Source: Catenaria anguillulae PL171
Taxonomy: Eukaryota; Blastocladiomycota; Blastocladiomycetes; Blastocladiales; Catenariaceae
Reading direction: 5' to 3'
Assembly (NCBI GenBank): GCA_002102555.1
Contig: MCFL01000041.1
Coordinates: forward strand, 1-64,000
DNA length: 64,000 bases
Positions within the stretch are counted from its first letter, which is position 1. Each line of letters starts with the position of its first letter. This document shows, one piece after another, positions 1 to 10,490 of the stretch. The notes beneath the pieces are model-generated. The model ran no database searches and was not told the DNA's origin. It saw only the letters and a program-made list of their open reading frames with translations. The translations under genes were made by a program, and so were the position numbers.

Positions 1-3000
1 GAGCAGGTCATGGTTGGACGTGCAAGACGCGCGACGCGTAAACTTTTGTCTTTGCGTCGGATCGGGTGTTGCATCGGGCATGGCCGAGTCTTGAGAGGAT
101 GCCGCCGGCGCAGATGGCGCGGTGGGCGCGGCCGAGTCCTTAGTGCGGTTGGCCGCTGTGGACGGCTCGTCGGGCTCGTGCTCGGGCGACGAGTCAATGA
201 TGCGCGCTCTAGCCACCGGCTCCACCTTGGACGCCGACGAAGACGAGGAAGCAGCACCAGTGGCGCCGGCAGAGGGCTTTCCGGCCACCGGAACCGACCC
301 TGGCTCTCTCCCGGTCGCGGGCAACGACGCCGACGCCTTGCCTCTCGAAGACATGGACACTGGCGGCCGTGCACTAGCCACGGCTCCCTTGACCACACGC
401 GACTTTGCCTTCTCAACGCTCCCGGAGGTCGGCGATGCCGCTAGCCTTGTGCCCTTCGCGACTCGCTTATGCGGCGAAGGGGTCTTGCTGCTCTTGACCT
501 CGGACTCGTCCTCATCGGTCATTTCGTCCAGCGAAGATAGTGGCGACTCGGGCTTGGCCGACGGCGGCGAATGCACCGAAGAAGATGTGGTTGCGCGCGT
601 GGACGTCGATGCCGAGGTCGGATGTTTGGGGGTCACTGCTCGCTCGGGCGCACTTATTTCCATGGCTTGTCTCGTCGTCTGATTGTGCGTATCCTGGTCG
701 GATTGCTTGACGGCCGATCTCTCGCCACCAGCCTCGACCTTGATGTCAACCTTCTTTCCCTTGAGCTCGTCCCTTGCCCTGACATACGCCGCAACAACGT
801 CACGGTGGTCTCGTGCCTGGAACTCTTGCAACATGCTCTTGCCCTCGTGCACACCCATCTCGTCATCCGACAAGTACTCGCCCACGGGCGTCATTTGCAA
901 CTCACGCGCAGCGCGCGGCCCACCAATACTAGCAAGCGCCACGGGCCGATACCCACCAGCACCAGAACTCGAGCTCGCGTGCCGCGCAGGTCGCGGAGGG
1001 CTCTCGCCAACACGTGCACGCTTGGATCTTGACTTCGCTCCGGCTGCTGTTGCTGTGGCCGCCAACGCGGAAGCCGCCTCAGGCGAGCTTGGTGGATGCT
1101 CGCGCTTCAGGTCGCGCTTTCTTGTACTTGATTGCTTGACGGGTGAGTGCGTAGCGGTTCCGGGCAACGACACGGACCCCGACGAGGAGGCCGCGGGCGA
1201 ATGCGCGTGACGGCGCCGCGAGCGCGAGCGCGAGGGCAAGGGCGAGCGTGAAAGCGTTCGCGACCGTGACCGACGCGGTCGTCGGCCGTCGTTTTGGCGA
1301 GCGTGCCGGTGCGCGTGCGCGTGTCGGTGCCGGCGGTGTGAGCTTGCGGACTGCGACCGTGATCGTGACCGAGAGCGAGACCGGGATCGTGATCGCGAAC
1401 GTGAGAGGGACACGGACCGCGACGACCCACGAGGGGCACCCGATGCATGCTGCTTGCCCATGCGATCCCAGAACGGATCGTCACGCTTTGGCCCACGCAA
1501 GGCGCGTTTGGGAGACACACTCGCGGATGCGTGTGGCAAGTGTTTTGGGGATGGCGATCGGCCTCTTGGCGCGGGCGCGTGTGCGGCGGTGAGTGGTGCG
1601 ACTGCCGCGGGTTGAAAGCCCGTGAGGCCGGTACGTGGCGGTGGCGGTTGCGGACGGTTCCAAGGCGCTGCGGCGGCGGCGGATGAAGTGGAGGTAGCTT
1701 GTTTGGATGTGGCGAGCGCCAGCAACGGGTTGTGGATTGGAGCAAAACCGCCTAAATGTGTGGAGACACGGGTTAGGCGCCGAAAACAAGAGAGTGAATT
1801 GGCTCAATGAAATCAAGGTGGGTGTACCCCTCCTCCTGGGCGAAACCGACGATCCAGACCCATGCCCAGCTGCCCCTCCCCGTTGACCAATCGGTGGCGG
1901 CGATGACCCTGCGCGCATCGAGAGACGTGACTGAGGCCGTGGCATCTGGAGCGATCCCTGCGGTCCTGCTGCCCCACCACTTGCCAAACTGTCCCTAGAC
2001 CCGCCAGCACCACTCGCTAGCGATGCCAGTGTGCTGGACCGCATCATTTGCCCCGTCCGCGGCGCAGCTTGCCCGCCATGGATGGTCGGCGGACGTGTGT
2101 TGGGCGGTGGCGAGTGGTTGCCGCGGTTGTTGATGCGCGAGTGTGGGCCCGCGTGGCCATGTTGGTAAGTGTGCGCATGCGTGTCGGCTGAGGGGACGGG
2201 AGGTTGGGCGCCGCGCGACCCATTTTTGTTGTTATTGCTGTTTGCGGTTCCTGGCCTCGCGGAGGCGCCGGGGACACCCGCGGAGGGTGCGGGCGGGTGT
2301 ATTTGTGGGTCGAAAAAGTCGGGAGCAAGTCCAAACTCTTGCATGAGGCGAATGGAAAAGAGTTTGGCTTCGGAATGGTCCGGGTCGATGGAAAAGAGGA
2401 CGCGCAGGTCATCGTAGCATTCCGTGTATTGGCGGAGAGTGTAGCGGCTGTGATACAGTGTCTGACGGGTTAGATGACGATGCATGTGAGGAAGCACAGG
2501 GAAAGGAAAGGAACATGTACACTTGAGCGCGGGCCAAGCGTGCGGGAATGCACTTTGGCATGATCTCGATGGCCGAAGAATAGCACTTGATCGCTTTTTC
2601 AAAGTTGGGGATGTGTCGAGCACGGTTTCCGTCCTCGGTCCTATTGTTGGATTGCAAGTGTGAGCCGATGATGCACCACGTTGGCACCGAAAGGGGTCGG
2701 AAACATACTGGGTCTTTGCCCACTCTTCATTCTGCCGCTCCCGCAACGTGATAAAATCTTCCACCAAATCCTCATACCCATCCTCGAGCAAGACTGCATC
2801 CTTTTCACGCATCAACTTTGGCAAATCTGGCCGTGCCGGATCATACCTCCTGGGCCTGCCCTGGACGTTGGGCGGAATCGGGATGAACGACTTGTTTGGA
2901 TCAATGTCAAATGCCTTTGCCCACTGGTAGAGCGCATCTGGATTGAGCCACTTTGTCTTTGCAACCTCCGGGTCGTACTTTTCGCCATTGATGGGCGCAA

Positions 3001-3430
3001 TGGGTGGGATGATTGGCTGGTCGGGCGGAAGCAAATGCAGGCCGTGGCGGCGGCAAATTTCGCTGGCCGTCTTTGCAATCCAAGGTTTTTTCATGAGCTG
3101 GTCGAGTGCGCGGTCAAAGTTGAAGCCTGGAGAGAATCCCGGTTTCGCGGGAGCGGTAGAGGTTGAGGCGGCCGCAGATGCGAATGTGGAGGTGGAGGCA
3201 GATGTGTGGGGAGGGGAGGTGATGCTTGCCGCATCAGAAGATCGGTTGGCAGCAAACATGGCGGCGTTGAGCAGCGGGCGGGGCGGAGCGGCAGGCGAGG
3301 ATGCAGAGGAGCCAGCGCCTGTGACGGCGGTCGAGACCTTGCGGATGCGGATGCCGCCGGCAGCCGTGACGTGCTTGGGATTGGCAGAAGCATCGTCCAA
3401 AGACGCATTGGAGCTCAAGGGAGGATCCAT
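1..3430 (-). CDS. TPR-like protein with long RS-rich tail (3' end outside window)
   Basis: Four exons on the minus strand, separated by introns at 2641-2708, 2462-2522 and 1752-1827; all use GT-AG and keep the frame. The N-terminal 180 residues contain a helical stretch around ALDQLMKKPW. Exons 2 and 3 encode two tetratricopeptide-like helical pairs (FEKAIKCYSSAIEIMP and YTECYDDLRVLFSIDP), about residues 245-310. The remainder is low complexity and includes a run of Arg-Ser dipeptides at about 1205-1420, typical of SR-type splicing or mRNA-processing proteins. A more ordered segment (TPVGEYLSDDEMGVHEGK) lies near 880. The frame is open to base 1, so the C-terminus is missing. TPR plus RS suggests a nuclear RNA-processing scaffold, but I do not recognise a named family. 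The start is the only ATG opening the first exon. Confidence 0.72.
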
Positions 3431-4059
3431 GGCGTGCGTTTGCGCTGGGTATCGTAGTACTGTTTGTCATGGACCATGACATGTGAAATTCCATCCTGTT
3501 AAATTCATTACATTTGTGCGAAGATGGCGCGATTCAGCGCGACCCATTGGGGCCGATCGGAGTTCCACGCAGAGCCAATCATGTCCAACCATGGTCCAAC
3601 CACTGGCATGCCACAACCACTGCCACTATGCCAACTGTGTGTCGTCCATGTGGCCATGATGGGACTCCCCGTCAATGCACCGCACCTCGGACCCACATGT
3701 ACAGCCACAGACCGCTCCACGTCCATGCCACGTCCATGCGATAAGTAAGTGCGTATTAATACAACGCATTTTGGATTTGAACCAAGTATGGAGAAAACTA
3801 GTGTGAAAAGCGTGAAGTCAAGTCAGAAGCTCGCCAAAGTAAAGCCGAAGACAAACGTAAAAGAGACCCGACAACCTCCATTCTGGCGGCCCCGTAGAGC
3901 TTGCGGGCGCTGAAACCAAGCAGCCCGAAACAAAAAAGACATTGCGCCCATGACTGATTTCTTTGCGAGATACAGGACTTTCTGTTTTCTGCATACACGA
4001 CATTCCCTGAATGATGACTAACTTTTTCATGTCAAACATAAACGAAAACAAATCAACTC
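3431..4059. other. Intergenic, no gene seen
   Basis: This 629-bp stretch separates the start of the TPR/RS gene from the stop of the alanyl-tRNA editing gene, both on the minus strand. Short open frames occur on both strands but carry no recognisable motif or coding-like composition. It probably holds the promoter of the TPR/RS gene and the 3' UTR of its neighbour. Confidence 0.5.
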
Positions 4060-5520
4060 CTATGCAAACAATTCCTTGACCTTATCCAGCACTTGTTTAC
4101 TCACTGGCGACAATCGGCCTTGCCAAACCGACACGGTCCCTGGCTTACCCTTCCCGCCGCCGCCCCGCATCCCCTCCACCGTGCTGGTGACCTGTGCAAT
4201 CTTGTCATTCATCTCCTGCCCAACGGGACCAACCAGTACAATGCCCAGCGTGTCGCCCGCAAACACACCTGACAAGGTGTACACGCGCGCAACTTGTTGC
4301 AGCTTCAACGCGGTCGCCATGGCCAACAGCAAGTCCATGTCCATGTCCACGCCAACGTCGTCAGTGGTGGCGTGATATCTCGTGTTACCCGATGACTCGG
4401 ACAAGTGCGACTTGACCAACGCAAATGCCAGTGCGTCTACCAGGGCTTTGCCACGTTTGCGATCGGCTTTCCCAACATCCACCAGCTTGGTGATCTTGTC
4501 GTCAAACTCCTTTGGACCACAACTTAACACACAGCCCAATTTGATTTCCCTGGCCAGCGATTCGCCGGCAATGGCGCGCACACGTGCCGACCCAAACGTG
4601 AAGTACACGCGGGCGTTTGTGCCGCGCACACGTTCAATGGCGGGGCGAAGCAACACGGTGCCAAGCTGTGCCGTGGACCTGACATGTGTCCCGCAGCATG
4701 GATTGGCATCAAGGGTGTGTGACTTGTCGTGTGTGTGGATGTGCACGGTGCGAATCGGGACGGCGGCTTGGGCAAGGTCTGTTGGCAGGGTCTTGGCCGA
4801 CGTGCGTGTGGGTTGCGTTGGACCCGCGGATCCCGAGTCCGAGTCGGCAGTCGACGTCACGGAAATGACAAGCCCTTGCTCAATGTACTCTGCGACCTTG
4901 TCTTCAAGCTCGCGCACACGTTCCAGGGTCACGGGCACGGCCGTGGGCGAGAAATCGGGCGCAAATTCCACACTGGACCAGCCGCCGCCGGCCTCGTCAC
5001 GCGACCCAAACGCCCACGAGGCCGTGCGCCAGCCAAACAGTTGCTCGGCGACGGCGCTCAGCAGGTGCTGGCCCGAATGTTGCTGCATGGCGTCCCAGCG
5101 GCGCGGCCAGTCGACGTCAAGTTGGACTTGAGTGCCGGGTTGGAGCATGTCCACCAATGAGGAGGATGAGAGTGATGAAACATTGTTGGCTTGGATCGTG
5201 TGGATGGCAGTGGTGCCCTTGCGTTGGACATCGGTGACTTGGAAAATGAGCGGCTCTTGGGCGGCAGAGCTGTTGGGGGCGTGCACGGTCAGCGTGCCAC
5301 GGTCGGCGGGCTGCCCTCCCCCAAGTGGAAACAAAACGGTATCCGCCGTGGTCACAAAGGCAATCGACGCATCTTTCGGGTGTGGTTCCACCGACACGAT
5401 GATGGTGGAGAGCGTGCGATCAAAGGGGTGGCGCTGGCAGTACAGGGCGCCGACGGGGACGACGGTCGGCGCTGCGGTTGCGCTTGGGGACGGTGTTGAT
5501 GAGGATGTGGTAGCCGTCAT
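4060..5520 (-). CDS. Alanyl-tRNA editing protein (AlaX/AARSD1 type)
   Basis: A single-exon, 486-residue protein homologous to the free-standing editing domain of alanyl-tRNA synthetase. Such proteins hydrolyse Ser or Gly mischarged onto tRNA-Ala in the cytosol. Visible signatures are the LFPLGGGQPADRG glycine motif near residue 67, the zinc-binding HSGQH (HxxxH) near 148 and CCGTH (CxxxH) near 277. These match the class II AlaX layout with an N-terminal beta-barrel, as in animal AARSD1. The C-terminal 150 residues resemble the coiled linker and DHHA1-like end. No synthetase catalytic core is present, so this is an editing-only protein. It is divergent from the PhzF-family gene, sharing a 264-bp intergenic region. 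The start ATG at 5520 gives a Ser/Thr-rich leader that could be a weak targeting sequence. Confidence 0.93.
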   Translation of the reverse strand: MTATTSSSTPSPSATAAPTVVPVGALYCQRHPFDRTLSTIIVSVEPHPKDASIAFVTTADTVLFPLGGGQPADRGTLTVHAPNSSAAQEPLIFQVTDVQRKGTTAIHTIQANNVSSLSSSSLVDMLQPGTQVQLDVDWPRRWDAMQQHSGQHLLSAVAEQLFGWRTASWAFGSRDEAGGGWSSVEFAPDFSPTAVPVTLERVRELEDKVAEYIEQGLVISVTSTADSDSGSAGPTQPTRTSAKTLPTDLAQAAVPIRTVHIHTHDKSHTLDANPCCGTHVRSTAQLGTVLLRPAIERVRGTNARVYFTFGSARVRAIAGESLAREIKLGCVLSCGPKEFDDKITKLVDVGKADRKRGKALVDALAFALVKSHLSESSGNTRYHATTDDVGVDMDMDLLLAMATALKLQQVARVYTLSGVFAGDTLGIVLVGPVGQEMNDKIAQVTSTVEGMRGGGGKGKPGTVSVWQGRLSPVSKQVLDKVKELFA

Positions 5521-5784
5521 GATGACTTCATTTGCATCGGTAACTCTTCGCTATAGGCTTGAAAGAGATGGGACGAACGACTCGGATGGATCGTCTGGCC
5601 ATGGCGTGACTCAGGGCTGCCTGACTCATCACGATACTAACACTATCGATCACGGGGTCGGGCCGGGCCGGGGCCGGAGCGCACCTCAAGCGCAGGCGGC
5701 GGACTTCTTCACGATGGCTGAGAGCCGCGAAACACGCTGTCTCTCATCATGACGATTATGTACGACATCGATAGTATACATACA

Positions 5785-6771
5785 ATGGAGCTGCCCTTCA
5801 CCACCGTCGACGTCTTCACGCGCACCCGCTTTCGCGGAAACCCGTTAGCCGTGGTCACCATTCCCGCCAACCTGGCCCTGTCGTACGACCAGAAACTCAA
5901 CGTTGCCCGCGAATTCAACCTCTCCGAGACCGTCTTTATCCACGCCCCCGCCTCGGGCTCGGGCTCGGACTCGGACTCGGACTCGGCCTCCTCCAGGGAC
6001 ATTGACATCTTCCTCACGACGCGCGAGATCCCGTTTGCCGGGCACCCAACCATTGGCGCCGCCATCACGCTTCTCAGCCAAGGGGTTACCACGCTCAACA
6101 CAAAGGCCGGGCCCATTCAAATTGTGCGCACGGCCCAAGACGCTGTCCGCGCCTCCATCCCGTTCAACACACACCTGCACAAGCTCACCCTTGCTGATCT
6201 TGCCGGCGACAGTGGGAGTGGTGGCGTCAACGGTCAAGATGGCTCCACTGCATCGCCGCAGCCCTGGCTGTCGAGCGACCCGGCGATTCGCAAGCTGGAA
6301 TTGACTGCGCCCGTGTTTTCCATTGTCAAGGGCATGACGTTTGTCCTGATCGAGTTACCCGATCTCGACACATTGGCGCGCGTCAAACCGGCAACCGAAA
6401 TGGTGCCTGAGCATGTGTGCGATCCCGAGTGGCAAGGCGGGTTCGTCAGCAAGTACTACTATGTGAAAACATCGCGGGTCCAGTCTGGGAGTGGGCCAAC
6501 TCGCCAGAGCATTCGCACGCGCATGATGGAGCCTGCGTTTGAGGATCCGGCAACGGGCAGTGCGGCGTGTGCTTTGGCGAGTTTTCTTGTTTTGCAAGCA
6601 GAGGAGTTCAACAAGTCGGATGCCGAGGTCTCGTTTGAGGTGACTCAGGGTGTCGAGATGGGCAAGGAGAGCAACATTGAAGTGTTGGTGGGAGTGGTGG
6701 GTGGCGAGTTGAAGTCGGTGCAGCTTGCTGGGGCAGCGGTTCCCGTCATGCGTGGTACCATCACAGTTTAG
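5785..6771 (+). CDS. PhzF-family epimerase/isomerase-like protein
   Basis: A single-exon, 328-residue protein of the phenazine-biosynthesis PhzF family, which has a diaminopimelate-epimerase fold. Characteristic motifs in order are RGNPLAVV near residue 17, FNLSET (the Glu is the catalytic acid/base in PhzF) near 45, PFAGHPTIGA near 82 and EDPATGSAAC near 252. In fungi and animals these proteins are cytosolic and their substrate is usually unknown; phenazine synthesis itself is not implied. I chose the ATG at 5785 because MELPFTTVDVF aligns with the usual family start. An in-frame ATG at 5749 would add 12 residues. A Ser-Asp-rich insert near residues 60-72 is unusual. The frame is intact to the TAG at 6771. 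Confidence 0.93.
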   Translation: MELPFTTVDVFTRTRFRGNPLAVVTIPANLALSYDQKLNVAREFNLSETVFIHAPASGSGSDSDSDSASSRDIDIFLTTREIPFAGHPTIGAAITLLSQGVTTLNTKAGPIQIVRTAQDAVRASIPFNTHLHKLTLADLAGDSGSGGVNGQDGSTASPQPWLSSDPAIRKLELTAPVFSIVKGMTFVLIELPDLDTLARVKPATEMVPEHVCDPEWQGGFVSKYYYVKTSRVQSGSGPTRQSIRTRMMEPAFEDPATGSAACALASFLVLQAEEFNKSDAEVSFEVTQGVEMGKESNIEVLVGVVGGELKSVQLAGAAVPVMRGTITV

Positions 6772-7035
6772 GGCAGGTGCCCCTTAATTTTTTTAATGTC
6801 ATGTGGAAGATGCCATGCATTATTCACCTACCCAAATAGATTATGTAGCAGTTGTGCCTCTTCGCTTCCGTACGCGTCACTCGTGCGCCAATTCTTTGTG
6901 TCTCTGTCTCGCATGACCACCCACTGTGTCGATCACAAATCCTGCGCCTGATTTGAAGAATTCGAACGGTTCTTGAGTCAAGTGTAATAATAAGTACTAT
7001 CGCAAGTACCATCATCAACCACTGTAGACAAGGCA

Positions 7036-7822
7036 ATGGACGAAACCGTCACGACTTCCCCCCGGCTCGGCGTCCCTGTCGGCGACCATGACGAATCCGC
7101 CATCTTGACTGAAGAAGGTGGCCAACGCTCAGGTCCGTCACACGCCGCCACATGGCGTGCCACATGTGCTGCCATTGGGGTCGCCACAATTTCTTACGCT
7201 GATACCTGCTCACGATTTCCTTCCTGCGTGTCCATCATTAGCCCACCCAAACCCGCCGCCCTTTGTCATGTCGTCGCCCGACATGCGCATCATCTATCTG
7301 GCACCCATCATCACGCTCTTGATGGGCCTCGCGGGCCTTGCCCTCGCCCAAGAGTGCATTCAATCCATTGACCGTGCAATCCACTCCCCGCAGTACATGC
7401 ACGGTCCCCACACCCCGATCGACCTCGACCTCGCCCGCCACCAACGCTACTACATGCACTTGCTCCGCAACCGATTCGATGCCCAAGTGGCACTTGCCGT
7501 GTTTGCCGTGCAAATAGCCACTACGGTGGCCGGTGTCGGCGGCATGTACTTTCGGCGCACCGCTGGGTACTTGGTGTACATTCTTGGGATGGTGGCGGCC
7601 ACGGTGGCGTACGTGGCATTTGCCATGCTGAAGCTGCGGGGACTCCAGGTGCTGAATGTGCACGGAATCTGGATGGTTGCCATTGGGTGTAATGCGATGC
7701 TGTTGTATCCGGTGGTCATGGAGTGGTATGATTTGGCCGGTGCAAAGGTGCCAGTGGAGCAGACCACGGACCAAAAGAGATGCGAGGGTGTGCCTGGAGA
7801 CTTGGAGAAAGGAGGCATGTGA
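7036..7822 (+). CDS. Small multi-pass membrane protein, unknown function
   Basis: A two-exon model (7036-7132, 7242-7822) encodes 225 residues. The donor CAG|GTCCGT at 7133 and acceptor TAG at 7241 keep the frame. An alternative donor at about 7118 is also in frame, so the exact exon end is uncertain. After an acidic N-terminus the protein has four hydrophobic segments: IIYLAPIITLLMGLAGLAL, VALAVFAVQIATTVAGVG, a third beginning GYLVYILGMVAATVAYV, and WMVAIGCNAMLLYPVV. A short hydrophilic tail ends in GGM. The layout resembles small fungal tetraspan membrane proteins, but no family signature is visible. Confidence 0.65.
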
Positions 7823-8339
7823 ATTGGCCATGTGTGCGTGCTGATCGCGTGTGGGAATCATCATGATTTGTATGTATACCTGTTGTGAATGGAAAAGATG
7901 TGAAGAACGCTGAAGTGAGTGCTTGCTAAGATGGAATGCGGGCCCTTGCCCACTTGGTCGTGTGGAACGTCGGATCGGGACCGCAAGGTCACGGAGTGCG
8001 CCAGAGGCCAGAGGGCAGAACATTTGTTGCCTTGACATGTATCTATGAATTACTTTCCGGGTTTGTGAAAGTATAGCGAAAACGAAAACAAAACGATGAT
8101 TTGCCTTTTATGCCTTTGTCCGCTGCAGGCTGCCTGATCAACGGCCGAGTATTAACCTTTGTATGCCCTCTTCTGTAGTACAAACGTTGTGAGTTGACGC
8201 GTTTCCCACATCCGACTTCCACTCGCCCACCAAACAGATTCGTCCAAGTTCGTTTGACATACATATCCGGGAAACCACTCTCTTAGTCTGTGCATTTACT
8301 TTTTCAAATACATACCCTCCAACCCAGCCATCAAGCGAA
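7823..8339. other. Intergenic, promoter region of B-box gene
   Basis: This 517-bp stretch lies between two plus-strand genes. No recognisable coding segment, RNA gene or repeat was seen. The last part before 8340 is pyrimidine-rich, as expected for a fungal promoter or 5' UTR. Confidence 0.45.
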
Positions 8340-10273
8340 ATGTCGGAAAAGACACAGCTCGCGTCCAACTCGCCCCAATTTGCCTACCTCGAGTACTTTC
8401 TGCAGCTGTCCCTTCGCGCCTCCTCGGCCCGGATCCTCTCTGCACATGCCCTGTCCAACCCGCACCTGACTGTGCAGTTTGAGAAGCGGTGCGCCGACAT
8501 CCTCACCCTTGACGCCTGGATCGACCCTGCGCTTTTGCCGCCCGCCAATGCAGAAGACGAGGTGGTGCGGCGCGGGTTTGTCTTTTCCCCGCAATCCGCC
8601 GCGCCCGGTATTCGCGTGGGTATTGGATCGCTCAAGGTGTCACACACGCTGAGTAAAGGGTCGGCCGCGGACGCTGGCAAGCAACAGCAGCAGCCGCCCA
8701 ATGTGAGGCGGGCGATCCTGTGCAAGGTGGGCATTGGACGCGCGTACATTAACAACCTCGAGGGCGCTGGAAGGGATGCGTTGCCCGATGGATACGACTC
8801 TTGGTACCTTCCTCGTATGCAAAATCTACTCTTGGGCGCGTTTGATTCTTGCTTTCCTTACTGAATGCCACCTTGGACGATGTTTTTAGTCGATGGCGAC
8901 TCGCTCTTGCGCCAATCGCTCGACCCAGACGAGCCCGCCTACTACCACGAATACTTCTGACCTCACCCACGCAAATCCTGCCGCTCTACATTGTCACGTA
9001 CGAATACGACCCGTCGCTCGAACGCAAACTACGCGAAAAGCCCCATTGCGACAACTGCGAAACGCACCTGGCCGACGTGTACTGTGCGGCCGACGCGGCC
9101 AACCTTTGCAAATCGTGCGACACACAGCTGCATTCCGCAAACAAGGTGGTCCAGCGGCACGTGCGCACGCCCATTGGCAAGGGCGCCGACGTGTTTGGGC
9201 ATTGCCGGCTGCACCCAGACAAGTTGGTTGAGTTTTTCTGCTCGCAATGCCACGTGCCCGTGTGCGTGTATTGTAAGATGGTTGGGCATCACGCTGCGGG
9301 CGAGGCCGCTAGGCACAAGCTCGTCAGTGTCACGGAGGCGTATCAGACGGTCACGGCCGAGGCCGGGCTGACAGACACGTTGCTGGGTGCGCGCAAGGCC
9401 GCCATTGCGTCGCAGCTCAATCAGCTCGCTGCAAGGGCAAAGTTGCTTGACAAGCACGCGGCGCAGATTCAGGCCGCCATTGATGACATGTACAAGAAGG
9501 CGTGTGCGGATTTGGCGGCAATCACGCTTGCAAAGCAAAACGTGCTTGCGTCCGACGAGTGCGAGTTGCAGCGCCAAAAGGACGAGATTGAGCGTCTCGA
9601 AAAGTTTTTGACGTATCAGCAAGAGGGCGACGCGACACAGTTTTTGTTTGGATGGGCGCGGCATCAGCAGCTCAGGCAAGAGTTGCGCGAGTTTCGGTGG
9701 TTTAGGGAGAGCATTGACGTGCACATGGACATAAAGTGTTCGGGCGGCATTGTTGTGCTGGCCGATTCAAAGGGATCTGTGCCTGCGAGCCCGCGCAAGG
9801 ACTTGCAGCAGCAGCAGCAGCAGCAAGGGCAAGCCGGTGGTGGCGCACAGGGCAGGTATGCCGGAGGGGTCAATGCAACCTCGTCGTCGCCACACACGCC
9901 AATCAAGGACCGTGCTCTTGACGGATACCACGGGCGCACATCGTCTGGGTCGGGCAACACGTTGGCGGCAAATTCGGGCACGATGCGCATTCCCACGGCC
10001 GTGCGTGGTGGGGCGGGTGGGAGCACTGTGGGTGGAATGGCTGCTGGGTTGTCGCCGGCGGCCGTGTCAAAGTATGCACACTCGTCATCGTCGCCGTCGA
10101 GGGCACAAGGGGGAGGTGGTGGGATTGCGAGTGGTCGCAAATCGCCAGGCGATTTCTTTGCAGAAGCACTCGGCGCTTTGGATGATGCAAGTGTTGTGGG
10201 TGGGAATGGGACCGTCAAGGATTTTATGACAGAGTTGAGTTTTGCGGATGGGGAAGGGTACATTTCGGATTGA
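8340..10273 (+). CDS. Double B-box zinc-finger protein with PARP-like N-terminal segment; one-base frame loss
   Basis: Exon 1 is 8340-8814 and exon 2 8890-10273 (75-bp intron). Exon 2 encodes two consecutive B-boxes. The first has the CDNC...YCAAD...CKSC...H pattern. The second has the GHCRLHP...CSQCHVPVCVYCKMVGHH pattern. A coiled coil of about 130 residues follows, then a low-complexity Gln/Gly/Ser tail. There is no RING, so the layout is TRIM-like without E3 signature. The end of exon 1 (LPDGYDSWYL) and start of exon 2 (HEYF, then QILPLYIVTYEYD) resemble the end of a PARP catalytic fold. The spliced frame meets TGA at 8958-8960; one extra base restores it, giving 619 residues. Without that base the product would end before the B-boxes. 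Confidence 0.75.
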
Positions 10274-10490
10274 AAGCGTGGTTCGCATTTGAAAGTATTG
10301 GTAGCAAGCAGGGTTTTAGGAAGGATAGCGGAGCGACTCTGTCATTTCCTGTGTTTGCACTCTACTTCGTTTCATTTTGCTTTGGGACTTGCACGTCCTC
10401 GTTCCTACAAGAACAGCCTAATTATTCGTCATGATAAATGAATACAGAAACACATATCGAAAGCCTCGTCCCATCCCGATGCTTACGTCA

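Noticed and set aside
1248-1686. Plus-strand open frames over the RS-rich region
   Set aside because: They are mirror readings of the RS codons of the minus-strand TPR/RS gene; the minus frame continues through three consistent introns.
5749-5784. PhzF-family start at 5749
   Set aside because: The family alignment starts at the ATG at 5785; the extra 12 residues are not typical.
8950-8965. Antizyme-like programmed +1 frameshift in the B-box gene
   Set aside because: The required shift is the opposite of an antizyme +1 shift, and no slippery heptamer for -1 is present.
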